Of a stretch of 64,000 bases of DNA, positions 33,874 through 45,663 are shown in pieces. Origin of the DNA: Prorocentrum cordatum (Eukaryota; Sar; Dinophyceae; Prorocentrales; Prorocentraceae). Under the pieces are notes generated by a model. It made no database searches. It had not been told where the DNA came from and saw nothing but the letters and a program-made list of their open reading frames with translations. The DNA lies in contig CAUYUJ010022534.1 of NCBI GenBank assembly GCA_963575745.1, positions 1-64,000 on the forward strand. The letters are read 5' to 3'. Position 1 is the first letter of the stretch; every line of letters begins with the position of its first letter. The translations under genes were made by a program, and so were the position numbers.

Positions 33874-34560
33874 GCCGCTCTGAGCGAGCGGGCGGCACCT
33901 GAGCGTCACAGGGTTGCGGGGCACATCTGAGTGCGCAGTGCGTCCGCGCAGGCCCCCAGACGAGAGAGCCGACCATTCACCGCCACCCAAAAGTGCTAGC
34001 TCCAACGCCGCTCTGAGCGAGCGGGCGGGTTGCTCGGGACATCTGGATGCGCAGCGCGAGCGCAGACCCCCAGACGAGTAATCCGACCGTGCACCGCCAA
34101 CCGAAAATGCCAGCAAGCTCCACGCCGCTCTGAGCGAGCGGGCGGCACCTGAGCGTCACAGGGTTGCTGGGCACATCTGGGCGTGCGGTGCGCTGGCGCA
34201 GACCCCCAGACGAGGGGGCCGCAACCCGAAAGTGCAAGCTCCGCGCCGCTCTGAGCGAGCGGGCGGCACCTGAGCGTCACAGGGCTGCGGGGCACATCTG
34301 AGTGCGCAGTGCGTCCGCACAGGCCCGCAGACGAGGGAGCCGACCATGCACCGCCACCCAAAAGTGCTAGCTCCAACGCCGATCTGAGCGAGCGGGCGGC
34401 ATCTGAGCGTCACAGGGTTGCTCGGGACATCTGGATGCGCAGTGCGCCGGCGCAGACCCCCAGACGAGGAATCCGATCGTGCACCGCCACCCGAAAATGC
34501 TAGCTAGCTCCACGCCGCTCTGAGCGAGCGGGCGGCACCGGGGCCACAGCACCGCGCACT
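33874..34560 (+). repeat. Satellite S2, right part
   Basis: Continuation of the 18331-20353 array on the far side of element C, about five units, some shortened (around 34020-34070). Confidence 0.9.
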
Positions 34561-34605
34561 GCGCCCTCAGCTCCTGCAGAAGCGCATGCTGACGCACAGC
34601 TCCGT

Positions 34606-35590
34606 CAGCCCAAACCAACCCAAGCCCGCGCGCGAGAAAAATAACGAGCAAGGAAAAGCGAGAATTTCATAGGAAGACAAGAGAAACACAGAAAGCACAT
34701 CAGAATATCAGCTCCGAGCCGCTCTGCGCGAGCGGACGGCACCTGAGCGTCACAGGGTTGCCTTGTTGCGAAAAACTGAGCGCACGGTGCGCCGGCGCAG
34801 CGGCCGACCGCACACCGCGACCCAGCTCCATGCCGCTCTACGCGAGCGGGCGGCACCTGAGCGTCACAGGGTTGCTTGGTCGCGCAACTGAGCGCACGGT
34901 GCGACGGCGCGACGGCCGACCGCACACCGCGACCCAAGATGCACAGCTCCGAGCCGCTCTGCGCGAGCGGACGGCACCTGAGCGTCACAGGGTTGCTTGG
35001 TCCCGCAACTGAGCGCACGGTGCGCCGGCGCAGCGGCCGACCGCACACCGCGACCCAAGATGCACAGCTCCGTGCCGCTCTGCGTGAGCGGACGGCACCT
35101 GAGCGTCACAGGGTTGCTTGGTCCCGCAACTGAGCGCACGGTGCGCCGGCGCAGCGGCCGACCGCACACCGCGACCCAAGATGCATAGCTCCATTCCGCT
35201 CTGCGCGAGCGGACGGCACCTGAGCGTCACAGGGTTGCTTGGTCCCGTAACTGAGCGCACGGTGCGCCGAGAACACGGGGACTGCGTCGACAGAGGACGT
35301 GGATCTCGGCTGCGTGGGGACGATCCGAACCCCAACCAGAGAGACCGCGAGACGCGCGGCAGCATCCCCTGGGCCTGCGCGCAAGGAATCCGTCGATTCA
35401 AAAGCAATGGAAAAGTTTCAAGAGGCAACTCTTGGACAGGCAATGATCAGCCTGGAGAAAATCGATGCAAAGGCACTCCTGATCAGCCAATGCCAACCAA
35501 CCAACCAGCCTGGAGCGAAGCAGATGGAGAACGAAGGGTGCCCGCGAAAACCTTGCTTCCCGAATGCACAGCCTCCTCAGAAGCTCCGCT
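34606..35590 (+). repeat. 985-bp segmental duplicate, copy 2
   Basis: Same length as and nearly identical to 14661-15645, same orientation, including the S2-variant array (about 34700-35270). Only scattered substitutions are seen (for example AATTTCATAGG against AATAAAATAGG). Confidence 0.87.
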
Positions 35591-36175
35591 ACTGGGCGCG
35601 TGAACGCCCAGGAGCGCTAAGTCGCGCTCAGATTGCGAATCTGTGTGCGCCTGGGCACCAGAACGCAGAAGGGAGCTCAGAATGCAATTCTGGGCGCGTG
35701 GACGCCCAGAACCACTCAGGTTGCGAATCGTGGTGCGCCTGGGTACCATAACGCAGATAGGAGGCGCTCAGAATGCAATTTTGTGGCGTTCGTACGCCCA
35801 GGAGCTAATTCACGCTCAGATTGCGAATCTGGGTGCGCCTGGGCACCAGAACGCGAAAATGAGCTCAGAATGCAATTCTGGGCGCGCGGACACCATTCGC
35901 GCCTGGATGCTCACAGATCGGGAATCCTGGTACACCTAGGCACCAGAACGCAGAACGGAGTTCAGAAAGCAATTCTGGGCGCGGGACGCCCAGGAGCGCT
36001 GAGTCGCGCTCAGATTGCAAATCCGGGTGCGACGTGGCAACAAAACGGAGAAAGGAGCACATAATGCAATTGTGGGCGCGCGGACGCCCAGGAGCGCTAA
36101 GTCGCGCTTAGATTGCGAACCTCGGTGCGCCTGGGCACCGAAACGCAGAAAGGGAGCACAGAATTGCAACCCACA
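35591..36175 (+). repeat. Satellite S3 (hairpin repeat), block 2
   Basis: About six units of 75-105 bp in the orientation of block 1, with CAGATT-GCG-AATCTG and GAATGCAATTCTGGGCGCG. It starts where the 985-bp duplicate ends. Confidence 0.82.
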
Positions 36176-36239
36176 GGCAGCCGAAACTGCAGCACTCGGC
36201 GGTGCAGGATGGCGCCCAGCGGCGCCAGGAATAAACAAT

Positions 36240-36675
36240 TACCTGCAGGTGCAATTGGCCTTCAACCTTGAACAGCGTCGCACCGGCGACGAAGGGCCCA
36301 CGAGCAAGCCTTCAACCTTGAACAGCACAGCACCAGCGACGAGGGACCCACGAGCTCCCATCACCAGAGACCTTCGACGCGCCTCACGTGCCCACGAGGA
36401 GCAGACACCCAATCACAGTTCCCGCGAGCTCCCGCGGAGCCGCCAAGCGTGTGAGGCATAGCTGCTCAGGAGCACGGCGCAAGGCAGATACGCCTGCTCC
36501 CTAAGGAGAGCACCAGGCATGTGAGACAAGCCTGCCTGTCACTAATTAATCCTGTGCCACGGACGCAAACCCCAGGAGCCCCCAGAAACCAAGAGGAGAG
36601 GAGTGGATGATGACACGCTCCGTCGTCATATTTTCCTGCCCGCCAAATCGCTTCGCGATTTGGGGGCTAAGAATT
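36240..36675 (-). repeat. Orphan F-type A repeat
   Basis: A diverged third copy of the element F terminal repeat (47289-47673 and 50828-51207), sharing CCTTGAACA(A)CA, GACCCACGAGCT, CGCGAGCTCCCGCGGAGCC, TCCGTCGTCATATTTTCCTG and the hairpin AAATCGC-TTC-GCGATTT. No element ORFs are attached. It is followed by a second hairpin, AATTGCG-TT-CGCAATT (about 36671-36686). Confidence 0.7.
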
Positions 36676-36836
36676 GCGTTCGCAATTCCGCTGCGCGCAG
36701 ACGCGCACAATCGCGAAGACGAACCGGCGCGCTTGCTCGCGTAAGCGTGGAATCCCGCTTCGTGCGTCCCTGGGCGCTTGCGTCCTCGCGAACCGGTAAT
36801 GACTCCGGGCGCTGCTGGCGCCGCAACAGAGGGCAT

Positions 36837-36930
36837 CGTCGGGGCGACGCTCTGGCGGGCCGGCGCGCCCTCCTGCGAGCCGCGGGCGTTGGTCGCCTGG
36901 GGCGTCGCTTTTGCCGGCGCGGCCGGCTTT
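36837..36930 (+). repeat. Orphan 94-bp piece of C/D-type A repeat
   Basis: Matches 33615-33708 (end of A2) with one or two changes and ends at the same GGCCGGCTTT. It may be what is left of element D's A1, or an independent short insertion. Confidence 0.65.
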
Positions 36931-37560
36931 GGGCTCCTCGGCCGCGGCTCCTCGTCGCCACGCCGCCGCCCCTCGTCGCCACCCTGCTGCTCCTCGTCGC
37001 CACTCCGTGCTGGTTGCCCGCGCTCCGCGTGCTCGCTCGAGGTCCCTGCGCGGCGCGCACACCCGGGTCCCTGCGCAACGCGCATACCATACCTGCCAGT
37101 GGCTGGCCAAGCGTACCAGCCGGCAGAAGGTTCCCAACAGGGGACGGGCCTCTGCCCAACAGGGTACGCCCAGGCTGTTTGCCCATTCGGGTCCCTGCGC
37201 TACGCGCACACCCTGTGCCTTGCGGGGCCTCTGCCGGCGCTCCTCGTCGCCAACCCGCCACTTCTCGTTGTCAATCGGCGCCGCGCCCTCGTCTGCCACG
37301 GGGTTTTGCGCAACGCGCACTCCCCTGCCTGCTGGTGGCTGGCCAAGCGTACCAGCCGGCGGAAAGTTCCCAACAGGGGACGGGCCTCTTCTCAACAGGG
37401 TACGCCCAGGGTCTCTGCCCACTGGGGCGTTCCTGTTTGCGCGTAACGCGCGCTCCCTGCCGTTGGTTGGCCGTGTGTACCAGCCGGCAGGGTGTTCCCA
37501 ACAAGAACGGGCTCCTTCCTCCCAGCGGGGTTGCCCACACACAGGGGGTGTTTGCGTGAC
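36931..37560 (+). repeat. Degenerate tandem repeats
   Basis: A block of about 75 bp (CCAAGCGTACCAGCCGGC, TTCCCAACAGGGGACGGGCC, AACAGGGTACGCCCAGG) occurs near 37097, 37332 and, more diverged, 37470, separated by TCCCTGCGCAACGCGCA-like spacers. No gene. Confidence 0.65.
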
Positions 37561-39135
37561 GCGCGCACCTTGGGCTCGGTTTGCGGTGGTCCTTGTCGTG
37601 CCCGCTGCTTTTCGTTGTTCTGCGGCGGTGTTCGCGCACTTCGTCGGCGCGTGGGGTCCCAGCGCAAACCCAGGGTCGCTGCGCAACGCGCAGGCCTGTC
37701 CCTGCGTACGTGCCTGCCCGCGTGGCGCACTCGGCTTGGGCCGCTGCGCAGTGCGTGCTCTTGTGTTCTCTCCGGCGCCCTCGTCGCCTATCCGCCTTCC
37801 TCGTCGCCAATTTGCCGCCCAGCTGCGCCGCGCGCCCAGCTCGGCCAGTGGAGTGCGTTTCCATGCTCACGCACCCATAGCAGGTAGTCTGCGCGCAATT
37901 TCCCTGTTCGTGCCCAACTTGGCAAACTGGGAGCTTTTTGTGCCCAAGCAGGCCAAGTGGGTGCAATCCGCGCTCCCGCGCCCAGACGGGCAATCAGAAT
38001 GCAATTTCGCGCTCGCGCCCCACATGGGTCAACTGGATGCAATCTCGCTCTCGCGCGCCCGCGGACGGGCAATCTGGGTGCAATTTTGCGCCAGCGCGTC
38101 CAACAGGCCTATTGGTGCAATCTCGCTCGCGCGACGAATGGGTGCAGAATTGCGTTGGCGCGCCCAAACGGGCAATTCGAGTGCAAGTCGCGCTTGCGCG
38201 ACCAAACGAGCAAACTGTGCTCATTTTTGCGCTCGCGCGTCTTGAGTGGCAACCCGCGCTCGCGCACCCGACTGGGCTATCTGAGCGCAATTTCGCGCAG
38301 CGCCCTAACGGGCATTTCGAGTGCAAATCGCGCTCGCGCGCCTTAAGGGGCCATTCGAGCACAATTGTATTGGGTGCAATCGCGCGCTCGCGCGCCCAAT
38401 GAGTTATCTGACGCACCTGCGCGTTCCGCGCGCCCGGAAGGGTTTCCTGAGCTCTTTCTCCGGTCTGCGGACGAAGCGCGCCCAGAATCACAATCTCAGC
38501 GCAAATTTGCGCCCCTGGAGGTCCGCGCGCCTGGAATTGACTTCCGGGGTCAACTGTGCGATCTGCGGCCGGGGCGCACCCAGACTCGCAGTCTGGGCGC
38601 AAAGTCGCGCTCCTGGGCGCCCACGCGCCCAGAATTGCAATCTGTTCTATTCTGCGGTCTTGGGACAAGGCGCGCCCAGATATGCAATCTGAGCGTGGAG
38701 TCGCTCGCGCCTCTAGGCATCAGCGCGCCCAGGTCTGCATTCTGAGCTCTTTTCTGCGGTCTGGGACCGAGGCGCGCCCAGAGCCGCACTCTGAGCGCAA
38801 TTCCGCGTTCCTGCCCGTGCCGACCGTAGTTGCTTTCTGCGTATTCTGCGACCGAGGCGCGCCCAGATTCGCATTCTGAGTGCGACTTCGCGCGCCTGGG
38901 CGTGCGCTCAGAATGGCAGTCTGAGCTCATTTGTGCGTTCTGGCGCCGAGGCGCACCCAGATTCACAATCTAAGCGCTCGCGTCGGCGCGCCCAGAATTG
39001 CATTCTGAGCTCGTTTTTGCGTGCTGGCACTGCCCAGATTCGCAATCTGAGCGCAAATTCGCGCTCCTGGGGGCACTGGAGCATCTCAGAGGACAGCTGC
39101 ACGACAATCGTCCGGGGCGCGATTTCGCGAACCAC
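37561..39135 (+). repeat. Diverged S3-like hairpin repeats
   Basis: After about 400 bp of unclassified sequence, 37980-38400 shows 40-60 bp units built on ACGGGCAATC(T/A)G, GTGCAATTT and CGCGCTCGCGC. 38450-39080 resembles reverse-oriented S3 (CAGATTCGCAATCTGAGC, CCAGAATTGCATTCTGAGC). No credible ORF. Confidence 0.6.
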
Positions 39136-39511
39136 ACGAGCAGGAAGAGTGGCTACGGACACTCTGGGCACTCGGGGTGGGATGTGTGCAGGCGGCAGAA
39201 GCTAGTCCTTGATGGGAGGGCATTGGCTAACCCCCCACCTGCACACAACGGGGGCGGGTGTGCTTTGCAGTTGTGCAGCACGCCCGCCCTCGACCGACCC
39301 CGGGAGGCCCGCGTCCCAAACGGGCGTAGTGGGCATATCCATGCTGACGCCCATTCACCAGCGAACTCAGAATCAAATTTTGGTGTAGCTCGTGAAAATT
39401 GGGCTCTGGCCGCTGGCCATTTGGTCCGCTACGGACGGATTTCTCAGGCGCAATTTTCGGGCAGTCCGAAAAATTTCAGGGCGACGACGTCCGTCTACAA
39501 AAGCGTGGGAT
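39136..39511 (+). repeat. Conserved 5' leader module of element D
   Basis: Homologous to 27350-27713 (B, reverse) and 58704-59075 (H). Its outer edge GAGTGGCTACGGACAC contains the complement of TCCGTAGCC. From 39512 to 40099 the leader holds no gene; CCGTTGCTGTG then TTGGCTCAG at 39997-40016, 80-100 nt before the gag position, is weakly spliced-leader-like. Confidence 0.72.
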
Positions 39512-40099
39512 GTGCGGAAGCCCCCTCGCGTGCTGCCACTTGGCCAAAACAGGCCTCGGTACGCTGAAAATGACTCCTCTCACTCTGGCCCGGCGGAGGG
39601 GGAGGAGCAGGGAGACCCATGCAGTTCCCCTGGCCGCTGAGCGGTCGAAGGGGTTCGACTGGGATCGGCGTGGCACTGCTGTGCCTGGCCGCGATGGACG
39701 TCGCAGGGGGGTCGCCGGGAAGTGCAGCAGCGAGAGCTGTGCGAATTTGCGTCCAGGGAAGGCGGAGCGGAGCGGAGGACTCTCTCTTCTTCCTTCCTTC
39801 GCGCTGGGGCTCAAGCGGCCGACGTGCCGTGGTGACAGCTGTGCGCGATCAGTAAACTGGCTGCTGGACGCACGTGGGGGTGCTCGAAAGCCTGACACGG
39901 CGGTGCGCCCATGTGCCGCGGAGGGAATGGCCGTGTCAGTTGCGTTGCCAAAGGGTCCAGGCGTTGTCGACATTACCCTGTGTTTCCTACACACGCCCGT
40001 TGCTGTGTTGGCTCAGAAAGACAGGTGCTGCCGAGTTCATTCGACCCGTCCGGCCCAGCAAAGGTGCCCCAAGTATTCATTCTAAGGGCCACACTCAAT

Positions 40100-41368
40100 A
40101 TAGCTTTCGCAGACAGCGACGTCCGCGCCATGGTCTCTGCCGCAGGGCAGGGCGCTTTCGGCGGGACCCAGCAGATACTCACCCGCTCATCTTCTACGCG
40201 GGCACGGCCCGGGCGCTTGCCGAGTCCATTGGGTCAGTGGGGCCCACTGATTACGCAGAAGAGAAGATGCGTGATTTTGTCATCAGTAGCTTGCAAGTGA
40301 ACGCTGTTCCTTTCGACCAGGACCAAGATGAGCAATGGAAAAACTTCAAGCTCAAACCTGCCCACATCACCTTGGCCCTCAAGGTCCAAACGAAGGCGAT
40401 GCGTGAGTTCCCGTCGGGCTGCCGGGGCTCCAGCAGCGCCGCGGACCAGACTGCCCAGGCCATTGCAGAGTGGGCCAAGGTGCAAAACGCCAAGGCGGAG
40501 AAAGAAGCAAAGCGCGGGACGTTGAGCTTCAACTTGCAGGACAGGAGCGCTGAAGTGGGGCTCCGGTGCGTCCAAGGAGATTTACTCCCCACAGAAGAGG
40601 CTCTTCTCCGAATGGAGAATCTCCCGTCGGCGAAGATTGCCAGGGATAAGGGCCGGAAATGGGTGCGCTCCTCTGAGGGAGAAGATCTGCTTGCGAACTT
40701 CCGCCCAGGCTTTTCGAAAACGCCTAAACTGGACGTCCTCGTCGGCAGCGGGACCATCGATGACAAAGTCACGGAAGCCCGGGAAGCGAAGCGGGCCCGC
40801 ACCATGGAGGAGCGGATCGGCTTTGGGCTTCGCGAATTTTCTCGGTCACCTCCACGATTGGGGCACCAAAATGGTTCTCTCCAAGGTGATCACGCCCGTG
40901 CAGTACTGGGCGTACGAGATGCAATTGGTGCGCTTGTGCGAGGAGCGTGGCGGCACGAGGGTTGCGTTCTACTACGACTTGCTTCTCCGCCAGAAGCTGG
41001 CCCGTGCCCTCGAGCAGGGCCAGGGCGACCAGGTCGAGGTCTTGCTGTGCAGGCTGGATCGTGACGTGCTGGAGGACGCCTCGCACAAGGTCAAGCAGCG
41101 CGCCGAGGAGGTCAACCGGGCCAACTCGAAGCAGACGAGCGGCCCGGCGTCATCGCAGGGGCACGCGCCTTCGCAAGGAGGCAAGCCGGGATCGCAGGGC
41201 AAGGGGGGCCAGAAGGGTGGCAAGCCAGACAAAGGCGGAAAGCAGAGCAAGCCCGCCAGGCCAACCCCGACCACGCCCCAGCGCTCGAGGAGCCCGCCCA
41301 AAGGCAAGGGCGCAGCTTCTGCGCAGTGGCACACCAAAGGCCAGGAGAAGAAGTGGTCCAGCTGGTGA
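40100..41368 (+). pseudogene. Gag-like ORF1 of element D, start lost and frameshifted
   Basis: The position matching the gag start of other copies reads ATA (40100-40102; IAFADSDVRAMVSAA against MSFSPSDVAAMIATAA in H), so the start appears mutated. Frameshifts lie near 40170 and 40830. Conserved pieces include LIFYAGTARALAESIGS, FLGHLHDWGTKMVL, EERGGTRVAFYYDLLLRQK and a KQRAEEVNR helix. A Gly/Lys-rich basic tail ends EKKWSSW before the TGA at 41366-41368. The segment 41005-41335 matches the gag fragment of element C. Confidence 0.83.
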
Positions 41369-43480
41369 AGTGAACCGGCGTCTGCCTCCAGTGAGGCGCC
41401 TTCGGGAGAGGGACAATCCCTCGGCGATGCCTCGGGCGTGTTTAGCGCCGCCGAAGGCTTCTCTGCTCTCTGTGGCGCTGTAGAGCACTTTTTAAGTGAT
41501 CCTGTTAGATTAGCGGGCATGGACCCGTTTGCTCATTTAGACTGGGCGCTGCACCTGCCGCTGTGCACCGGGGAGTTTTCCATCCCTGAGGCGTCGAGAT
41601 GCAAAAATTGGCATTCAGCCGACCCTAGCGCACTGTGCGAGTTGAGGTGGCGCCAGTTGAGATACTGGAAACACCGCCAACAGGTGACGGCGCTAGCGTG
41701 GCGCGACCAGTACGCGCGCTTGCCGGCGCATGTCCGTGCCATGTTGGGGCCTGAGAAGAACTTGGCGTTGTTTTCCGAGATGTTGGAGGCCTCGGGCTCT
41801 CCAGACACTCACCTCGCAGCATCGCTCGCGCAGGGTTTCCCTCTAGCGGGGTACATCCCCCCGAGTGGTAGCATGTGCTTGAGCGACGCTGTTTGCCACA
41901 CATCGCCAGAGGAGCTGTTGGAGGCAGCGCCAGGCGCCAACGCTAGCATCCTGAAAAGAATCCGAAACGCACCCGCAAGGGACGGTCGCGTTGCAGAAGG
42001 CCTCGAGGCCCGCATCCGGGCGGAGGTGGCGGCTGGACAGGCCGAGTGGCGCGATTTGCCATCGGATCTCTCGGGCGTGGTGTTGTCCCCTCGTTTCGCT
42101 GTGGACGAGGGCTGGCGCTTTCGCGATGGACAGTGGTCTCTCAAGGTCCGCGCCATCGATGACCTCACAGCTTCTGGGGTCAATGGCGCGACCACGGTCT
42201 CCGAACGCGTCGCCCACGAAACTCTCGATGATTTAGTGGCGGCGGCGCAGTGCCTCGTCGCTGGTGGAGCCAGCGCAGCGGACGTCCGCTTCCGCAAGGA
42301 TGACATCTGCGAGGCCTACAAAACTCTCCCGCTGCATAGTGAGCACCTCCCGTTTGCGGCCGCTGTGACGGCGGAGTCCGTCTCGCAGGATCAGTTCCTG
42401 CAGCTGTTCTGCTGTCCATTTGGGGGGAAGGCGAGTGTCCATGCCTGGCGCGTGGGCGCGGCTTTTCAAGCCATACTTTTGCGTTTGTTTAGCATCGTGT
42501 ATCCACGTTTCGTGGACGATTTCAGTCTGCCAAATTTAAATGTGAAGGCGCGCGGAATGCACTTAAAAAGTGGCCACGGTCTGCCGCAGCAAACCACACG
42601 CCAGCCACCATAGCATTCCAGTCACGCTGGCGGGAGCACCCGCGGAGCAGCGTCCCGAGTGCGACTGTCGAGTCGATGAAAATCACAACGTCGAGCCCCG
42701 CTACGCCTTCGGGCAGACTGAAAAACTGCCAGAGTTCACACACTGCAGCTACTCCCAGGTGTGGATTTGCTGCTGACGCGGGCAGGCCCACCTCGCCAGC
42801 CAGCCCGGCACTGGCGCTGAAGCGAAAAACTTACGCCCGGCCAGCACTGCCACCCAAGCCAGCACGCCTGCTCCCGAGGCGTCAGTGCACACCACCAAAC
42901 GTGGCTTCACCTGCGACAGCGGGACGGCCCTGCTTGGCTGCGAATTGAGGAAGCGCTGCCACCACAGGAGCGCAAAGCGCAAACGCTTGGAGATGCGAGT
43001 GCTTCTCCCGGCTGAGTGCCGGAAGAGCGGCGCCAGATAGACGCGCGCCCTTCCCGAAGACTGCTGTGGCCCCCCAGCTGAGCCGGCCGGCCAGCTTCTG
43101 CGCGCGCGCTGGCGTTAAACGCTGGTCCCAGAGCACCTCTGCGATTTCCGCCAGCCACTTGGCGCACTTGTCGCTGGGCACGACAAAATTTAAACACTTT
43201 GTGGTTGCGTCCACGGACACACGAACGCCCAGCGCAACAAAACTCAACGCTGCCGTAACTGCTTTATGTGAATCAAGACGCCAGCCCAGCAAGTCCTGGA
43301 TGACGAATCTAGCTAAAGAGGCGGCGCCTACGGCGCTATCACCCCATTCGTGCGCTTGCTCTGCATCAATGCCGACGTCCAGAGCAGAAGGCATCGGAGT
43401 TGGCACAGCTGGTCTCTCGCGGCTTCGCTCGCCTCGAGTGGGCTTGGCCGGCAGTGGATTTCTGGCAGCAGAGGCGGTGA
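41369..43480 (+). pseudogene. Pol of element D, disrupted by an 853-bp inversion
   Basis: In the gag frame after the TGA, it runs through HLDWALHLP, MLGPEKNLALF, VRAIDDLTASGVN, FRKDDICEAYKTLP and CPFGGKASV up to FVDD at about 42520. There the homology to element C jumps: 42523-43375 is the reverse complement of C's 30528-31389 (thumb, connection and most of RNase H, readable on the minus strand with CTDASGAG and IFIDSTVAL). 43376-43480 resumes the normal orientation with the last codons of pol. The RT is therefore truncated directly after its catalytic box. Confidence 0.9.
42523..43375 (-). other. Inverted segment inside element D pol
   Basis: Left junction GTGGACGATTT|CAGTCTGCC, right junction AATGCCGA|CGTCCAGAG, compared with C's uninterrupted GATTTTTTCGGCATTG and GGCAGACTGGCCAACTCG. 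About 10 bases are lost at the right junction. I see no inverted repeats at the breakpoints that would explain a simple flip. Confidence 0.88.
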
Positions 43481-43574
43481 CGGGCATGCATTCGCGAGGA
43501 AGGAAAAAAGTGCAGTTGTTGATTCGTCAGCGTTTCTTGCCGCGTACTCCGGCGCACGGCCTCCCACGCAGTCA

Positions 43575-43596
43575 TCCGTAGTCAGCTTGGCCCAAC
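43575..43596 (+). promoter_or_regulatory. Spliced-leader-like motif before element D YR
   Basis: Identical to the motif in element C: TCCGTAGTCAG then CTTGGCCCAAC, directly against the ATG at 43597. Confidence 0.5.
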
Positions 43597-45079
43597 ATGG
43601 CACTTGAGTTCATCAACCGCAAACGCGCGCGGTGGGCTTTGGGCGATGGCGCTCCGGACCCTGAGCCGCCAGAAGAAGCATGCTCCCATGATGTGGTGCC
43701 GCCTGCTCTTGCACAGTGGTTCACAGGGTGCTTCGGCGCACGCCGCCGCGTTGCCACCCGGCATCGCCTGACAATGTGTTGCGCGCTCTCGCCAGTGGCG
43801 GGGCCGTGGCCGGAGATGACTTCAACGACATGAGTGTGCAGGAACTTCGGGACGTCTGGCCGTGCCTTCGAGAGCTGGCCAGTGAATTCTTGGCCATTTT
43901 CCCTTCCGGGAAACGCTCTCCTGTGGCGCCGCCGGCAGGGCACTCCCAGGGCAGCGGCGGCCCGAGCGGTGAGGTCGCATCGCCTTTGGTGGAAAGCGCC
44001 ACGCCCGCAGGGCCAGAAGGGGGCGAAGCTGAAGCTGCCCTTGCTTGGCCGACGCAGTGCAAACGCTGGGCCGCGTTACGCCTGAAGAGCTCCAAGTGGC
44101 ATGGGCTCGGCGTCACAGAGGCGCAGGGGGCAACCCGAGAGAGCGCGCTTTGCAACTGGTGGGCAATATGTCTGAGTTTGCAGCGACGCAGGAGCTTTTG
44201 AGCGAGAGCTCTGCGGGTGGCATCGGAGTGCTTACAAGTATGCGTCCGCAGTGCGGCTTTGGGGCCAGGTAGCCAAGGGCCTCGGAGTGCCGCCGTGGCC
44301 GCCGACAGACAGCGTGCTGGGGGCCTTTGCTTTCGCAGTGCAGAACGGCAACACGCTGATGACGTACTGCACACAGGTCCGGGCGGCCCTGCGGTTGGTC
44401 CGGGTCCCTCTGGGGTGTTTGGAAGATACCTCAAGTCTGGCACGGGGGGCCGCCAAAACGGTGCCCGGCACGAGCCGCTTTCGAGCGCGGGCCAGTGCGC
44501 ACGACACCCGCAGCGTTGCTGGCCACGTGCGGGAGGTGCTCCGGGATCCTCTGGTGGCGGATTCCTTCGTGGTCGCCAGACATTTCTGTCTCCGTTTCGC
44601 GTCGGAGGTGGTGCCTCGGGCCGCGCTCCAGGGTCGTGCTCTCGGTCGACGGGGGCTTGCCCAAGGCGTGCATCTACTTGCACAAGCGCAAGATGCATAC
44701 AGAGACGGTGGTGGTGACGAGGCGGTGCATCTGCATTCTCCAGTCGCGGCAGCTGTGCGGGGTGTGCGTCCTGCAGCGCCGGGCTGGGCGGGGGCGCCTC
44801 TTCCCTGGCCTGTCCTACAGGGCCGCTCTGGCCACGCTGAAAGCATCGGCGCTGGCGCTCGGCTTCGAGCGCGCGGCCGAGTGGGGCACACATGCCTTCC
44901 GCAGAGGCTGGGCGGACGAGTGTTTAGCGGCGGGCGGCGTGCCGGCGCTCTTCCACAGTGGAGGCTGGCGTGGCGTCGCTGCGTTCGGCTACGCCTCTGC
45001 CGCGTCCAGAGACGCCATGACTGCTGCGGAGTGGCCAGTGGAGTTTTCGGACTCGTCTGCGTCCGACGGCGCGCCGTGA
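43597..45079 (+). pseudogene. Tyrosine recombinase of element D, several indels
   Basis: It begins MALEFINRKRARWALG but loses frame near 43730, and a deletion of about 60 bp (relative to C) lies near 44045. More indels occur at about 44205 and 44620. The C-terminal part from 44495 to 45079 retains CIC-x7-CGVC, WGTHAFRRGWA, HSGGW and FGYASA with an acidic tail. Here GTGCTCTCGGTCG keeps the two bases missing in C. Confidence 0.86.
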
Positions 45080-45187
45080 GCAGTGGAGACTGTGAAAATC
45101 ATCGTCGGGTCTGTGCCATCATCAGTGCTGCTGTGCTCTCGTCGTCAGCAGTGGGGTTGGGGTCCGGGTCGCCGAGAGCCCCAGCAT

Positions 45188-45311
45188 TGGGTCTCGAGGG
45201 CTCCTTGGGGTCTCTCGTGCTCCCCTGCCCGGCTGCACGCTGTGTGTCGCCCAACGGTCCGTGCGAGCGCACAGGACCGTCCCAGAGGAGAGCGGCCGCA
45301 CGAGAATCTTC
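45188..45311 (+). repeat. Element D terminal repeat B1
   Basis: 124 bp, repeated at 45664-45787; ends GAGAATCTTC. Confidence 0.9.
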
Positions 45312-45623
45312 ATCGTCCCTGAGCTTTGGTTCTGGGGAGGAAGATTCTCACAGGCCGCTTCTGTCCCCATTCGGGGATTCGGTGATTCGGTTGCCTTTCG
45401 GCGTCTCCGCTCCCCTTGCCGCCCGGGCCCGAGGCGGGGTAGCAAATATCGGCCAGTGCTCCCGTGGGAACCGCGTGGCTACGCTGCAAGCCAACGGCTG
45501 TGCAGTGTGGCCTGGGCGCGCGCGGCCTCGTCGGGGCGACGCTCTGGCGGGCCGGCGCGCCCTCCTGCGGGCCGCGGGCGTTGGTCGCCTGGGGCGTCGC
45601 TTTTGCCGGCGCGGCCGGCTTTC
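45312..45623 (+). repeat. Element D terminal repeat A2
   Basis: 312 bp, near-identical to element C's A1 and A2; begins ATCGTCCCTGAGC. Confidence 0.9.
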
Positions 45624-45663
45624 CCGCCCGCCCTCCCTGGGGTGTCTTGTGTGCTACCCGGGC

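Noticed and set aside
39430-39445. Another TCCGTAGC match on the minus strand inside the element D leader
   Set aside because: It is followed by GGACC rather than a TTGGCTC-like end and is not conserved in B or H.
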